NCBI RefSeq assembly: GCF_902506455.1
Contig: NZ_LR733844.1
Coordinates: 889,268-953,267 of the forward strand
DNA: 64,000 nt
Direction: 5' to 3'
Source: Sphingomonas sp. 8AM
GTDB taxonomy: Bacteria; Pseudomonadota; Alphaproteobacteria; Sphingomonadales; Sphingomonadaceae
Each line of letters begins with the position of its first letter. The first letter of the stretch is position 1. This document shows, piece after piece, positions 35,719 through 43,963 of the stretch. Below the pieces are notes generated by a model that saw only the letters and a list, made by a program, of their open reading frames with translations, did no database searches and was not told the origin of the DNA. Position numbers and translations under genes: made by a program.

Positions 35719-36999
35719 CTATTCTCTGAGCGCCCGCCACCCGAGTGGCAGCATGGCCGTGCACGCGATCGCCGCGGCATCGTACGGCAGCGCGTGTCCT
35801 GCGCCGTACAGCGCGATCCCGATCGACGGTCCCAGCACGAAGCTCGCCCCGCTGATGCTGGTGACCTTGCCGGCCACCGACGCCTGCAACGATGCGTCGA
35901 CCGCAAGGCTCGATCCGGCGGTGAACCCCGGCCGGATGAACCCGAAGCCAAGGCTGGCGAGCGCATAGCCGGTCGCGATTGCTGGCAGGGTTGTCGCATG
36001 GCCGGTCGCCCAGCACCCTGCCGCGGCGAGCGCGAGCCCGACCAGCACCAGCGCGCGCGGGCGCAGGTCGAGCAGCGGGATCATCCCCCATTGCGCGAGC
36101 AGCGACGCGCCCGCCCCGGTCATCAGCACCAGCCCGGTCGCGCCCAGCGCGTCGACCGGTGACACGCCCAGCCGGTCGATCACGAGAAAGCCGATCACCT
36201 GCCCGGTCATTGCCTGCGCATGACCCATCACCAGCCCGACGAACAGCCACCAGCGGATACGCGGGTCGCGCGCACCGATCCGCGCGCCGCCCTCCGGCGC
36301 GATCGCCGCGGTGACGCTCGCGCCCGAGGATTGCCCGCCAATCGACGGGTAGGCGTTGGCCGCGCCGTGGCTCGTATCGTCCGACCGGTCGTCGGGCAGC
36401 CGCCGCCAGACCGCGACCAGCATCGCCAACCCGAACAACGCGAAGACGAACGCCGGTCCCGCCAGCCCGATCGCGACCGGGCCGATATGGCCGAGGATCA
36501 GATAGGGCGCGAGCGCGGGACCGAGGATCGTCCCCAGCCCGAACGCCGAGGCGAGCAGGGTGAGGGCGCGAGTCCGTTCCTCGCGGGTCGTGCTGCCGGC
36601 GACCAGCGCCTGCACCGCGGGCGGGGCGGCGGCGCCGGTCGTGCCATAGATCACGCGGCCGACGATGAAGAGCAGAAACGCCGCCGTCCCGCCGATCCAG
36701 CCGTTGATCGCGGCGGCGAGGAACAATCCGCACAGCACGAGGCTGGTCGCATAGCCGCCGAGCCCGAGCAGGATCATCGCGCGCCGGCCGTGGCGGTGCG
36801 ATCGGTGCGCCCAGAACGGCGCGGCCAGCACCCAGAACAACGCCGATACCGAAAAGGCGAGCGCGACCTCGGCATCGCGCACCCCCAGCGAGCGGCCGAG
36901 CGCGGGCAGCACCGATTGCAGCGCGGTGTTACCGGCGGCGATCGTCAGCATGACCATGAACATCAAGGCGAACGTGCCGTCCCGCGCCTGCCGTGTCAC
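35719..36999 (-). CDS. MFS transporter
   Basis: The 426-residue protein has twelve predicted membrane helices in two six-helix halves. The loop between helices 2 and 3 has HRSHRHGRRAMILLGL, similar to the MFS motif A. The central loop (about 205-225) is hydrophilic. It fits drug or metabolite exporters of the DHA1 type, but the substrate is unknown. Confidence 0.85.
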   Translation of the reverse strand: MTRQARDGTFALMFMVMLTIAAGNTALQSVLPALGRSLGVRDAEVALAFSVSALFWVLAAPFWAHRSHRHGRRAMILLGLGGYATSLVLCGLFLAAAINGWIGGTAAFLLFIVGRVIYGTTGAAAPPAVQALVAGSTTREERTRALTLLASAFGLGTILGPALAPYLILGHIGPVAIGLAGPAFVFALFGLAMLVAVWRRLPDDRSDDTSHGAANAYPSIGGQSSGASVTAAIAPEGGARIGARDPRIRWWLFVGLVMGHAQAMTGQVIGFLVIDRLGVSPVDALGATGLVLMTGAGASLLAQWGMIPLLDLRPRALVLVGLALAAAGCWATGHATTLPAIATGYALASLGFGFIRPGFTAGSSLAVDASLQASVAGKVTSISGASFVLGPSIGIALYGAGHALPYDAAAIACTAMLPLGWRALRE

Positions 37000-37151
37000 C
37001 CGCTGCTCCCGACTCGTCTCAAGCCAATGTCGATTAGGCGCTTGGGGGCCGCGCGCAACCCGGCTATGGCAACCGCTTCGCCCGCAGGGCGTTCGTCGTG
37101 CGACTGACGCGGAATCGTCATCGCATCAGGTTCGGGAGCCGTTTTTTCCAC

Positions 37152-37766
37152 ATGACCAGTTCCACCGACGCCGTGCGGCGCGATCGCAGCAAAGCCGCCG
37201 GCGTGCCCGGACCGTGGCAGATGTTCTTTACCGGCTTCCTGAAGCACCCGGTGATGGTGGGCTCGATCATCCCGTCCTCCGACCGGCTGATCGCGAAGAT
37301 GCTGGGTCCGGTCGACTGGGCCAATTGCAAGCTGTTCGTGGAATATGGTCCGGGGGTCGGCACCTTCTGCCGTCCGATTCTCGAGCGGATGGCGCCCGAC
37401 GCGATGCTGATCGCGATCGACACCAACCCGGACTTCATCCGCTACCTCGACCATACGATCACTGACTCGCGGTTCGTCGCGGTTCATGGCTCGGCAGCGG
37501 ATGTCGAGCGGATCGTCGCCGAACACGGTCACGCGGCAGCCGATTACGTGCTGTCGGGGCTGCCGTTCTCGACCCTCCCCGACGGCGTCGGCCCGGCGAT
37601 CGCCGCCGCGACGCAGCGCGTGCTCCGCACCGGCGGTGCGTTCCTCGTCTATCAGTTCAGCCCCAAGGTCCGCGACTTCATCGCACCGCATTTCCACCGC
37701 ATCGATCACGACATGGAATGGTGGAACGTGCCGCCGGCGCAGCTCTATTGGGGCTGGAAGGACTAG
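37152..37766 (+). CDS. SAM-dependent methyltransferase, phospholipid N-methyltransferase (PmtA) type
   Basis: The 204-residue protein has the SAM loop EYGPGVGTFCRPIL near 65 and the second motif LIAIDTNPDF. The VGSIIPSSDRLIAKML stretch before it is found in the rhizobial PmtA family and in related rRNA adenine methyltransferase-like proteins. In PmtA this group converts phosphatidylethanolamine to phosphatidylcholine; I infer a lipid substrate, not certain. The Met at 37152 has no clear ribosome-binding site; translation may begin further upstream or rely on the U-rich leader. Confidence 0.75.
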   Translation: MTSSTDAVRRDRSKAAGVPGPWQMFFTGFLKHPVMVGSIIPSSDRLIAKMLGPVDWANCKLFVEYGPGVGTFCRPILERMAPDAMLIAIDTNPDFIRYLDHTITDSRFVAVHGSAADVERIVAEHGHAAADYVLSGLPFSTLPDGVGPAIAAATQRVLRTGGAFLVYQFSPKVRDFIAPHFHRIDHDMEWWNVPPAQLYWGWKD

Positions 37767-37858
37767 GAAACCGGCGCCGCCGATCGTGATCCGCCGCCGG
37801 CCGGCGCTTGAATGTCAGGTCGGGGGCCGCCGTTAGCCAAGCGAAACGTCTTTACACT

Positions 37859-37887
37859 GTCGCCCCGGATCAAGTCCGGGACCACGC
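37859..37887. repeat. Single arm of family B
   Basis: TCGCCCCGGATCAAGTCCGGGACCACG resembles the right arm of the family B elements. It contains a CCCGGATCAAGTCCGGG palindrome-like core. It sits between the methyltransferase and the S41 peptidase ends. Confidence 0.65.
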
Positions 37888-37906
37888 TACCGGCAAGCCG
37901 TTCCGC

Positions 37907-39355
37907 TCAATACAGCCCCGGCGTCTCGCGCTGCGCGACGGTCGGGTTGGTCGCCACCAATGGGTGCTGCGAGGGTGCGAACAGCCCGGCGGTCCGCGTC
38001 ACCGCCGCACTCGCGCCGATCCGCGTGCACCCACGCCCCGCCAGCCAGTCGAGTGCGGTGCGCGTCGACGTTTCGCTGACGTCGCCCAGCGGGTGCGCGT
38101 AGTCGTCAGCGGCCTGACAGCTCGCCTCCACCTTGGTCGCGAGCCCGTTGTAATAATCGCCCTGCCGCGCCGAATTCTGGAGCGCGAAGGCAATCACGCG
38201 CAGCCGGTCGTCGCTGCATGACGGATTGTCGATCGCGATCTGTCCGACCGGCTTGCCATAAGTGTTGCCGCCGACCAGCGCGAGGTCGCCGTGCAGATAC
38301 GGGATCAGCGCGTTGATGACATATTCGCTCGCCGACGCGGTCTGGTCCGTGCCGATGAAGGCAATCCGCGTCGGCGCGATCGCGTTCATCTCGCGCGCGA
38401 AGTAACGGACCTCGTTCTCCTGCGCCTTGGAAGGGCGGAACGTCGTGTACGCCTGCACGTCGCCGGTCGAGCGGTTGGCGCCGAGCAGGTCGGTGAAGGT
38501 CTCGGCGGTCGAGAGCAGCCCGCCGCCATTGTAACGCAGATCGACGATCACCTGCGTCACGCCCTGCGCCTTGAAGGTGGCGAATGCGCTGCGCAGCTGG
38601 TCGTCGGCGGTATTGATGAAGGTCCGCAGGTTGACGTAGCCGACCTTGCGCCCGTTATCGTCGATCACCTTGACGCCATAGCGGGACGACAGCGGCGAGA
38701 GCGTGTAGTCGGCGCTGGTCACGGACACATCGCGGGTGCCGTTCGCATCGACGATCCGGAAGACATGCACGGTGCCTGGCCTGGCCGAATAGAAGGCCTC
38801 GTTCAGCGCATCGTAATCGCGGCTGGCGAGCATGTCGCTGATGGTGCGGATCGAAGCGGCGGTGGCGCCGACTCCGACGATCTGCGCGCCACGGTCGATC
38901 CCGGCGGTCAATGCGGGCGCACCCTCATAGGCTTCGGACACGAAGACGCGGTTGCTTGAGTCCCACGCCAGCCGCACGCCGATCCCGACGGTCGCGCCCG
39001 AGCTGTAATAGGCATTCTCTTCCCGCAGCGAGGTGAGATAGGTGAAATAACGATCCTTGCGCTGTGCCCGGGCGGTCGCCGTCAGCGCGTCGAGGAAGCT
39101 GTCGGCATCCGAAAAACCGGCAGGGTCGAGACTGACCGGCAGCGATTCGGGGAACAGATACCATTCATTCATCGCGGCGAGCAGCCAGTCCTGCCGCGCG
39201 CGCAGCGCACAGCCGGTCGGGGTGGTAGTACCTCCGACGCTGCTTCCCGTGTTGCCGCCGGTGCTGGCCGCGACGCGCGTGCCGCCGTCACCATCCCCGC
39301 ACGATGCCAGCAGCGCCAGCCCCGCCACCATCCCGATCGACCGCTTTGCCCGCAT
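37907..39355 (-). CDS. S41 family peptidase, putative lipoprotein
   Basis: The 482-residue protein has a signal sequence with lipobox LLASC, so it is probably anchored in a membrane facing the periplasm. A PDZ-like region spans about 120-215. The S41 protease core follows, with VDLRYNGGG near 270 and the catalytic Ser in TASASEY near 338. Members are related to C-terminal processing proteases. A disulfide is possible from late Cys residues. The Met at 39355 gives the cleanest lipoprotein signal and has GGGGACGG upstream. Confidence 0.85.
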   Translation of the reverse strand: MRAKRSIGMVAGLALLASCGDGDGGTRVAASTGGNTGSSVGGTTTPTGCALRARQDWLLAAMNEWYLFPESLPVSLDPAGFSDADSFLDALTATARAQRKDRYFTYLTSLREENAYYSSGATVGIGVRLAWDSSNRVFVSEAYEGAPALTAGIDRGAQIVGVGATAASIRTISDMLASRDYDALNEAFYSARPGTVHVFRIVDANGTRDVSVTSADYTLSPLSSRYGVKVIDDNGRKVGYVNLRTFINTADDQLRSAFATFKAQGVTQVIVDLRYNGGGLLSTAETFTDLLGANRSTGDVQAYTTFRPSKAQENEVRYFAREMNAIAPTRIAFIGTDQTASASEYVINALIPYLHGDLALVGGNTYGKPVGQIAIDNPSCSDDRLRVIAFALQNSARQGDYYNGLATKVEASCQAADDYAHPLGDVSETSTRTALDWLAGRGCTRIGASAAVTRTAGLFAPSQHPLVATNPTVAQRETPGLY

Positions 39356-39462
39356 CACACCGTCCCCACGACTCGCCCGCCCTTCTTCATAGAGGACAAG
39401 GTGCAACCCCAAGCTGTGAAAAATGTTAAACCGGCGCAACGTTCGTCTTCGAGGGCCCCGAC

Positions 39463-39813
39463 ATGATTCGCCACGCCGTGATCGCCGCCATCCTGCCGTT
39501 GTCGCTCGCCGCCTGCGGCAAGGCGCCGGACCGGGAGAGCGCGACCGCCGCCACCAACAACAGCAGCGGCGATTATCTCGCGCAGATCGGGCAGTTGAAC
39601 GAGAAGGAGCGCAACGGCGTGCTGTTCCGCGCGATCAGCGACGCGGGCCGGGCATGCCAGGGCGTGACGCGTTCGGTCGCCGGGCCAGTGCTGCAGGGCA
39701 ACCCGAGCTGGGTCGCGACCTGCGACGACGGGACGCCCTGGGTGGTGTCGATCAATAACAAGGGCATCGCCACGATCAGCCCGGTGCAGGGCAGCGCGCC
39801 GAAAACCGGCTGA
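39463..39813 (+). CDS. Small putative lipoprotein (hypothetical)
   Basis: A lipobox (LSLAAC, Cys18) follows a short signal sequence; 116 residues in all. A Thr/Asn-rich linker follows, and then a compact domain with two Cys residues (CQG and TCDDG) that could pair. It ends ISPVQGSAPKTG. I do not recognise the family. It lies divergent from the S41 peptidase and 57 bases before the glutaminyl cyclase, with which it may be co-transcribed. Confidence 0.75.
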   Translation: MIRHAVIAAILPLSLAACGKAPDRESATAATNNSSGDYLAQIGQLNEKERNGVLFRAISDAGRACQGVTRSVAGPVLQGNPSWVATCDDGTPWVVSINNKGIATISPVQGSAPKTG

Positions 39814-39869
39814 CGCCGCCGCTGCGCAACGCGATTGCTCCGCGCCGCGCGGCATCGTACCGCTGGCGC

Positions 39870-40655
39870 ATGTCGCGCTGGTTGTTTCTTCCGCTTCTCG
39901 CTCTCGCCGGTCCGGCCGGGGCGGCTCCGCCACAGGCCGCGTCGGCGGTCATGGCGCGCCAGCCGGTGCTGGTCACGCCCGTCGTCGTCCGCCGGCTCCC
40001 GCACGATCGTGCCGCTTTCACCGAGGGTCTGGTGTGGCATGGCGGGGCGTTGATCGAGAGCGTCGGGCTGGAGGGGCGCTCCGACGTGCGGCGCCTCGAT
40101 CCGGTCAGCGGCAAGGTCACGTTGCGGCGGACGATCCCGGCGGCACAGTTCGGCGAGGGGCTGGCGCTGTGGAAAGGCGAGGCGATCAGCCTGACGTGGC
40201 ATGACGGCATCGCGCACCGCTGGAACGCCGTGACGCTCAAGCCGCTGGGGACGATGCGCTACACAGGCGAGGGCTGGGGGCTGACCTCAGATGCGTCGTC
40301 GCTGATCCGCTCGGACGGCAGCGCGATGCTGACCTTCCACGATCCGGCGACGATGAAGGTGCGGCGCACCGTGACGGTCACGTTCGCGGGGCGGCCGCTC
40401 GACCAGATCAACGAGCTGGAGATGGTCGACGGGCAGATCCTCGCCAACGTCTGGCACCAGCCGTTCATCGTCGCGATCGATCCGCGCAGCGGCGTGGTGA
40501 CGCGCGTGATCGACCTGCGCGCGATCGTCGCCGAAGTCGGTGCGCGGGATCCCGAGGCGGTGGCGAACGGGATTGCGTGGGACGCGAAGGCGCGGCGGCT
40601 GTTCGTCACCGGCAAGCGCTGGCCGACGCTGTTCGAGATCCGGTTGCCGAAGTAG
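39870..40655 (+). CDS. Glutaminyl-peptide cyclotransferase (plant-type)
   Basis: The 261-residue protein has a signal peptide ending AGAAPP and the five-bladed propeller fold of the plant/bacterial glutaminyl cyclases. Conserved family stretches are FTEGLVWHGG near 50, NELEMVDG near 180 and NGIAWDAK near 232. It makes pyroglutamate from N-terminal glutamine of secreted proteins in the periplasm. It is unrelated in fold to the zinc-dependent animal enzyme. Confidence 0.9.
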   Translation: MSRWLFLPLLALAGPAGAAPPQAASAVMARQPVLVTPVVVRRLPHDRAAFTEGLVWHGGALIESVGLEGRSDVRRLDPVSGKVTLRRTIPAAQFGEGLALWKGEAISLTWHDGIAHRWNAVTLKPLGTMRYTGEGWGLTSDASSLIRSDGSAMLTFHDPATMKVRRTVTVTFAGRPLDQINELEMVDGQILANVWHQPFIVAIDPRSGVVTRVIDLRAIVAEVGARDPEAVANGIAWDAKARRLFVTGKRWPTLFEIRLPK

Positions 40656-40663
40656 CGTACCTC

Positions 40664-40693
40664 CGTCGCCCCGGATCAAGTCCAAGGTCACGG
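40664..40693. repeat. Degraded single arm of family B
   Basis: CGTCGCCCCGGATCAAGTCC matches the right arm of family B, then AAGGTCACGG diverges. It lies eight bases after the glutaminyl cyclase stop. Confidence 0.55.
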
Positions 40694-40727
40694 GAATTGC
40701 CGAAGAGCACGGTGACATCAACGTTAC

Positions 40728-40757
40728 CGTCATTGCTCCGCTACGCTCGCAATGACG
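40728..40757. repeat. Shortened family A element
   Basis: CGTCATTGCTCCGCTACGCT at 40728 and CTCGCAATGACG ending at 40757 are the two outer ends of a family A repeat joined with the centre deleted. Confidence 0.7.
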
Positions 40758-40792
40758 GATGAAAGATCCCGGCCCCTGTCATTTCGCGCCAA

Positions 40793-40927
40793 TCACCGTA
40801 TCAACAGCTCTCCGACATAGACCACCGCATCGGCGGCAAGCTGTGCGCCAAGCACCGCGGCGGTGAACGTCGCGGCGAGTCCGGCAGCGACCATGCCATG
40901 ATGACCGGCGTTCCTGATCCTCAACAT
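40793..40927 (-). CDS. Small hydrophobic protein, 44 residues (hypothetical)
   Basis: On the minus strand an ATG at 40927 follows GGAGAGG by seven bases, a strong ribosome-binding site. It encodes a 44-residue protein starting MLRIRNAGHHGMVAAGL. One membrane segment (about 12-32) is visible. It ends ELLIR. I do not recognise it. A longer minus-strand frame in the same place starts too close to the ribosome-binding site and is Arg-rich, so it is less likely. Confidence 0.6.
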   Translation of the reverse strand: MLRIRNAGHHGMVAAGLAATFTAAVLGAQLAADAVVYVGELLIR

Positions 40928-41037
40928 GACCCATCCTCTCCTTCTCGGAGCCGGGGTCTCGCTCGTACGGGATCACCCGGCGCCGGATGCTCATATAGCG
41001 TATCCCGACACCCGCGTCATCTTGCAGCGCAGCACGC

Positions 41038-41071
41038 AAAAAAGGGCCCGGTCGCGTTTCCGCGCCGGGCC
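41038..41071 (-). terminator. Terminator of the glnK-amtB operon
   Basis: On the minus strand GGCCCGG-CGCG-GAAA-CGCG-A-CCGGGCC is followed by C and six T. The plus-strand arms are 41045-41051 with 41065-41071, and 41053-41056 with 41061-41064. It lies 67 bases after the amtB stop. Confidence 0.9.
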
Positions 41072-41137
41072 TCGAGGTGTTGTCCGCAGGAGGAACATCG
41101 GTGGCGGGGCGGCGACCGTCGCCGCCCCGCGAATTCG

Positions 41138-42562
41138 TCAGTAATTGTAGGCGCGTTCGCCATGCTCGTTGATGTCGAGACCCTCGACCTCGACCTCGAG
41201 CGAGGGACGCAGCCCCATCGTCGCCTTGATGCCGTAGAACAGCACCGCCGACACGCCGCCCGAGAGCACCAGCGTCAGCACGACCGCCTTGATCTGCGTG
41301 ATGACCTGCGCGGCCATGTCATACTGGCCGGCGACCGACGGGAACCTGGTGTAGTCGATGAAGCCCTGACCGCCGAGCGACGGGTCGGCGACGATCCCGG
41401 TCGCGATCGCGCCGATGATCCCGCCGACGCAGTGGACGCCGAACACGTCGAGCGTGTCGTCATAGCCGAGCTTGTTCTTCACCGTGGTGACGAAGAAGAA
41501 GCACACCGCGCTGGCGACGAAGCCGAGGATGATCGACGTCATCGGTGCGGCGAAACCCGCAGCCGGGGTGATCGCGACGAGGCCGGCGACCGCCCCCGAC
41601 ACGCCGCCCAGCAGCGAGGGCTTCTTGTGGACGATCTGCTCGATCACCGCCCAGGCGACCGCCGCGGCGGCGGTGGCGACGAAGGTGTTGACGAACGCGA
41701 GCGCCGCGCCGCCATTTGCTTCGAGGTTGGAGCCGGCGTTGAACCCGAACCAGCCGACCCACAGCAGGGAGGCGCCGATCATCGTCATCGTCAGCGAGTG
41801 CGGCGGCATCGGCTCCGACTTGTAGCCATGACGCTTGCCGATGATGAGGCAGCCGACGAGGCCCGCGATACCCGCGTTGATGTGCACCACGGTGCCGCCC
41901 GCGAAGTCGAGCGCGCCCCAGCCGTACAGCAGCCCGGCATCGGTCGGCGCGTCGGACAGGAAGTCCGGGCCGGCCCAGTACCAGACCATGTGCGCCATCG
42001 GGAAATAGACGATCGTCAGCCACAGCACGACGAAGATCAGCAGCGGGGTAAACTTCACCCGCTCCGCGAACGCGCCGACGATCAGCGCTGGCGTGATGCA
42101 CGCGAAGGTCATCTGGAAGGCGATGAACGCATATTCGGGCACGTAGACGTTGTTCGAGAAGGTCGCCGCGACCGAGGTCGGCCCGACGCCGGCGAGAAAC
42201 GCCTTCGACAGCCCGCCGACGAACGCGTTACCGCCGGTGAACGCCATGCTGTAGCCCCAGCACACCCAGACGAGGCTGGCGACCGAGACGATCATGAACA
42301 CCTGCATCAGCACGCTGAGCATGTTCTTGGTGCGCACCAGCCCGCCGTAGAACAGCGCGAGGCCGGGGATCGACATCATCAGCACCAGCGCCGCCGAGAT
42401 CAGCAGCCACGAGGTATCCCCCTTGTTGACCATCGTCGCCGCGACCTCGGCAGCAGGCGCGCGCACCGGCCCGGCGGCGGCCTGCGCCCATGCCGGCGCG
42501 GCGGTCAGCAGCGTGGCGGCCAGCGCCCCCGCGCCGCCCGCGATCTTTCGATAAAGCGTCAT
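41138..42562 (-). CDS. amtB: Ammonium transporter AmtB
   Basis: The 474-residue protein has a cleaved signal sequence (ending APAWAQ), typical of Amt proteins, and eleven membrane helices. The twin-His pore residues are in GGTVVHINAG and DVFGVHCVGG. It takes up ammonium as a trimer and is plugged by GlnK when nitrogen is plentiful. GGGGGGA precedes the ATG by three bases. The start lies 12 bases after the glnK stop, so both are in one operon controlled by the sigma-54 promoter at 42948. Confidence 0.96.
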   Translation of the reverse strand: MTLYRKIAGGAGALAATLLTAAPAWAQAAAGPVRAPAAEVAATMVNKGDTSWLLISAALVLMMSIPGLALFYGGLVRTKNMLSVLMQVFMIVSVASLVWVCWGYSMAFTGGNAFVGGLSKAFLAGVGPTSVAATFSNNVYVPEYAFIAFQMTFACITPALIVGAFAERVKFTPLLIFVVLWLTIVYFPMAHMVWYWAGPDFLSDAPTDAGLLYGWGALDFAGGTVVHINAGIAGLVGCLIIGKRHGYKSEPMPPHSLTMTMIGASLLWVGWFGFNAGSNLEANGGAALAFVNTFVATAAAAVAWAVIEQIVHKKPSLLGGVSGAVAGLVAITPAAGFAAPMTSIILGFVASAVCFFFVTTVKNKLGYDDTLDVFGVHCVGGIIGAIATGIVADPSLGGQGFIDYTRFPSVAGQYDMAAQVITQIKAVVLTLVLSGGVSAVLFYGIKATMGLRPSLEVEVEGLDINEHGERAYNY

Positions 42563-42573
42563 CGGTCCCCCCA

Positions 42574-42912
42574 TCACAATGCCGTGTCGTCGGTTTCGCC
42601 GGTGCGGATCCGCACCGCCTGTCCGACATCGAGCACGAAGATCTTGCCGTCGCCGATCGCGCCGGTGTTGGCGGCCGCCTGGATCGCCTCGACCACGCGG
42701 TCGGCGATGTCGCTGGCGCACACGACCTCGATCTTGATCTTGGGCACCATGTTGGTGCTGTATTCGGCGCCGCGGTAGATTTCGGTCTGGCCCTTCTGAC
42801 GACCGAACCCCTTCACCTCCGACACCGTCATCCCGGCCACGCCGACGGTGGTGAGCGCTTCGCGCACCTCGTCGAGCTTGAACGGTTTGATGATGGCTAT
42901 GACCAGCTTCAT
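42574..42912 (-). CDS. glnK: Nitrogen regulatory PII protein (GlnK)
   Basis: The 112-residue protein has the PII T-loop with uridylylation Tyr51 in YRGAEYS, the ATP-binding GKIFVLDV stretch and a KIEVV core. The ATG at 42912 puts the Tyr at position 51 as in the family. An AAAGGGGG site precedes it. The pairing with amtB marks it as GlnK rather than GlnB. It binds AmtB and reports 2-oxoglutarate and energy state. Confidence 0.96.
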   Translation of the reverse strand: MKLVIAIIKPFKLDEVREALTTVGVAGMTVSEVKGFGRQKGQTEIYRGAEYSTNMVPKIKIEVVCASDIADRVVEAIQAAANTGAIGDGKIFVLDVGQAVRIRTGETDDTAL

Positions 42913-42947
42913 CACGCCCCCTTTGCGTTTGTCCCGTAAGGAAGCTT

Positions 42948-42963
42948 CGCAAGCAGCGTGCCA
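42948..42963 (-). promoter_or_regulatory. Sigma-54 (-24/-12) promoter of glnK-amtB
   Basis: Read on the minus strand, TGGCACGCTGCTTGCG matches TGGCACG-N4-TTGCW at every position but the last. The GG and GC dinucleotides have the required spacing. The predicted start is near 42937, leaving a leader of about 25 bases before the glnK ATG. RpoN is encoded at 22519-24003. I could not find a convincing NtrC enhancer. Confidence 0.85.
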
Positions 42964-42999
42964 GTTGCGCGCAGAGGGCGCAGACCCGTCAAAAGGTAC

Positions 43000-43011
43000 T
43001 AACGGCCGTTA
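43000..43011. promoter_or_regulatory. 12-bp perfect palindrome upstream of the glnK promoter
   Basis: TAACGGCCGTTA is its own reverse complement and lies about 37 bases upstream of the -24 element. It does not match the known NtrC site. It could bind a repressor or be chance. Confidence 0.3.
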
Positions 43012-43044
43012 ATAATTGTGCAGCGCGTCACCACTGCCCAAAAA

Positions 43045-43245
43045 TCAGGCAGGGCCGGCGATCGCCTGCGCCGTGGCGAGATCGTCCTCATCGACCATCA
43101 CGCGCACCGGGATCAGCAGCCAGCTGCCGTCGGCGATGCTCGCACCACCGTCGAAGGCGAGTGCGGGGATGCCGTCGGACTCGAGCCGCGCGACGAGGAT
43201 GTTGGCGAGGTTGCGGTCGTAGCGGCCGAGCTCGACGAGCGCCAT
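43045..43245 (-). CDS. DUF2007 family small protein
   Basis: The 66-residue protein starts MALVELGRYDRN and ends TAQAIAGPA. It matches the DUF2007 'signal-transducing' pattern: an alternating N-terminal strand/helix, ARLESDGIPA, and a WLLIPVRVMV strand with DEDDLATA. Its ATG overlaps the stop of the upstream PPOX gene by one base, so the two are coupled. The function is unknown; relatives are thought to bind small molecules or regulate. Confidence 0.75.
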   Translation of the reverse strand: MALVELGRYDRNLANILVARLESDGIPALAFDGGASIADGSWLLIPVRVMVDEDDLATAQAIAGPA

Positions 43246-43796
43246 CAGGCGGGGACGCGCGTCGGGCTGCGCACCGGCAGCCCGTCGATGCTGTGGGTAC
43301 GAACCGCATATTTGCCGAAGGGCGTCGCATCGTCGGTGCTGGCGTGATATTTGTTGAGCGTGTCGCGCTCGCGCTCGAACGCCATGTACGGCACGCCCCA
43401 GCCGCACGATGTCTGCGCCTCGTCGACCGCGATCACGAAGATCTGCCGTGTACCCGGCAGCAGCGTGAAATGCCCCGCCAGGTCGGTCCACTCGTCATCC
43501 TGCGGCAGCACCGGGCGACCGCGGCCGTAGATGCGGAAGATCAGCGCGGGATTGTCGAAGGCGCAGAACATGATCGTGATCCGCCCGTCGGCGAGCAGAT
43601 GCGCGTTGGTCTCGTTGCCCGATCCGGCGACGTCGAGATAGGCGACGGTCGTGTCGTCGAGGATGCGGAAGCTGTCCATGCCCTTGGGGCTGAGGTTGAC
43701 GCGTGCGTCCGCCGCGGCGGTGGCGACGAAGAACACCGGCTGCTTCGCGACGAACGCACGATGCTCGGCGGTGAGGGCGGGAAAGAACTTGGCCAT
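43245..43796 (-). CDS. Pyridoxamine 5'-phosphate oxidase-like FMN protein
   Basis: The 183-residue protein has the split-barrel FMN fold: FFVATAAADARVNLSPKG, the strand TVAYLDVAGSGNE and the NPALIFRIYGRGR stretch. It lacks the residues that define true PdxH and fits the stand-alone PPOX family (FMN or F420-like reductases). The Met at 43796 matches the family's MAKFF beginning. It is translationally coupled to the DUF2007 gene downstream. Confidence 0.8.
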   Translation of the reverse strand: MAKFFPALTAEHRAFVAKQPVFFVATAAADARVNLSPKGMDSFRILDDTTVAYLDVAGSGNETNAHLLADGRITIMFCAFDNPALIFRIYGRGRPVLPQDDEWTDLAGHFTLLPGTRQIFVIAVDEAQTSCGWGVPYMAFERERDTLNKYHASTDDATPFGKYAVRTHSIDGLPVRSPTRVPA

Positions 43797-43963
43797 CGAT
43801 CGCTTCCGCATAGAGGCGCATGCGCGCAGTGCACATGGCCGTTTGCTCCATGAAGCACGATCCGGTCGCGTCCGACAAGTGCCGACCCGGCGACCTGTCG
43901 CGACACCGGCGTGATGTCGCGCGGCGACGGGCAGCCCGCCGGGGACGCCGCAGTGGCGGGCCG

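Noticed and set aside
33579..35999. An 806-codon minus-strand frame over CDC48
   Set aside because: It mirrors the AAA+ gene and has His/Arg/Gln-rich composition typical of shadow frames.
40898..42778. A long plus-strand frame opposite amtB
   Set aside because: Charged low-complexity shadow of a membrane protein gene.
43000..43011. The TAACGGCCGTTA palindrome as an NtrC enhancer
   Set aside because: It lacks the GCAC-N7-GTGC pattern; kept only as an unassigned site.
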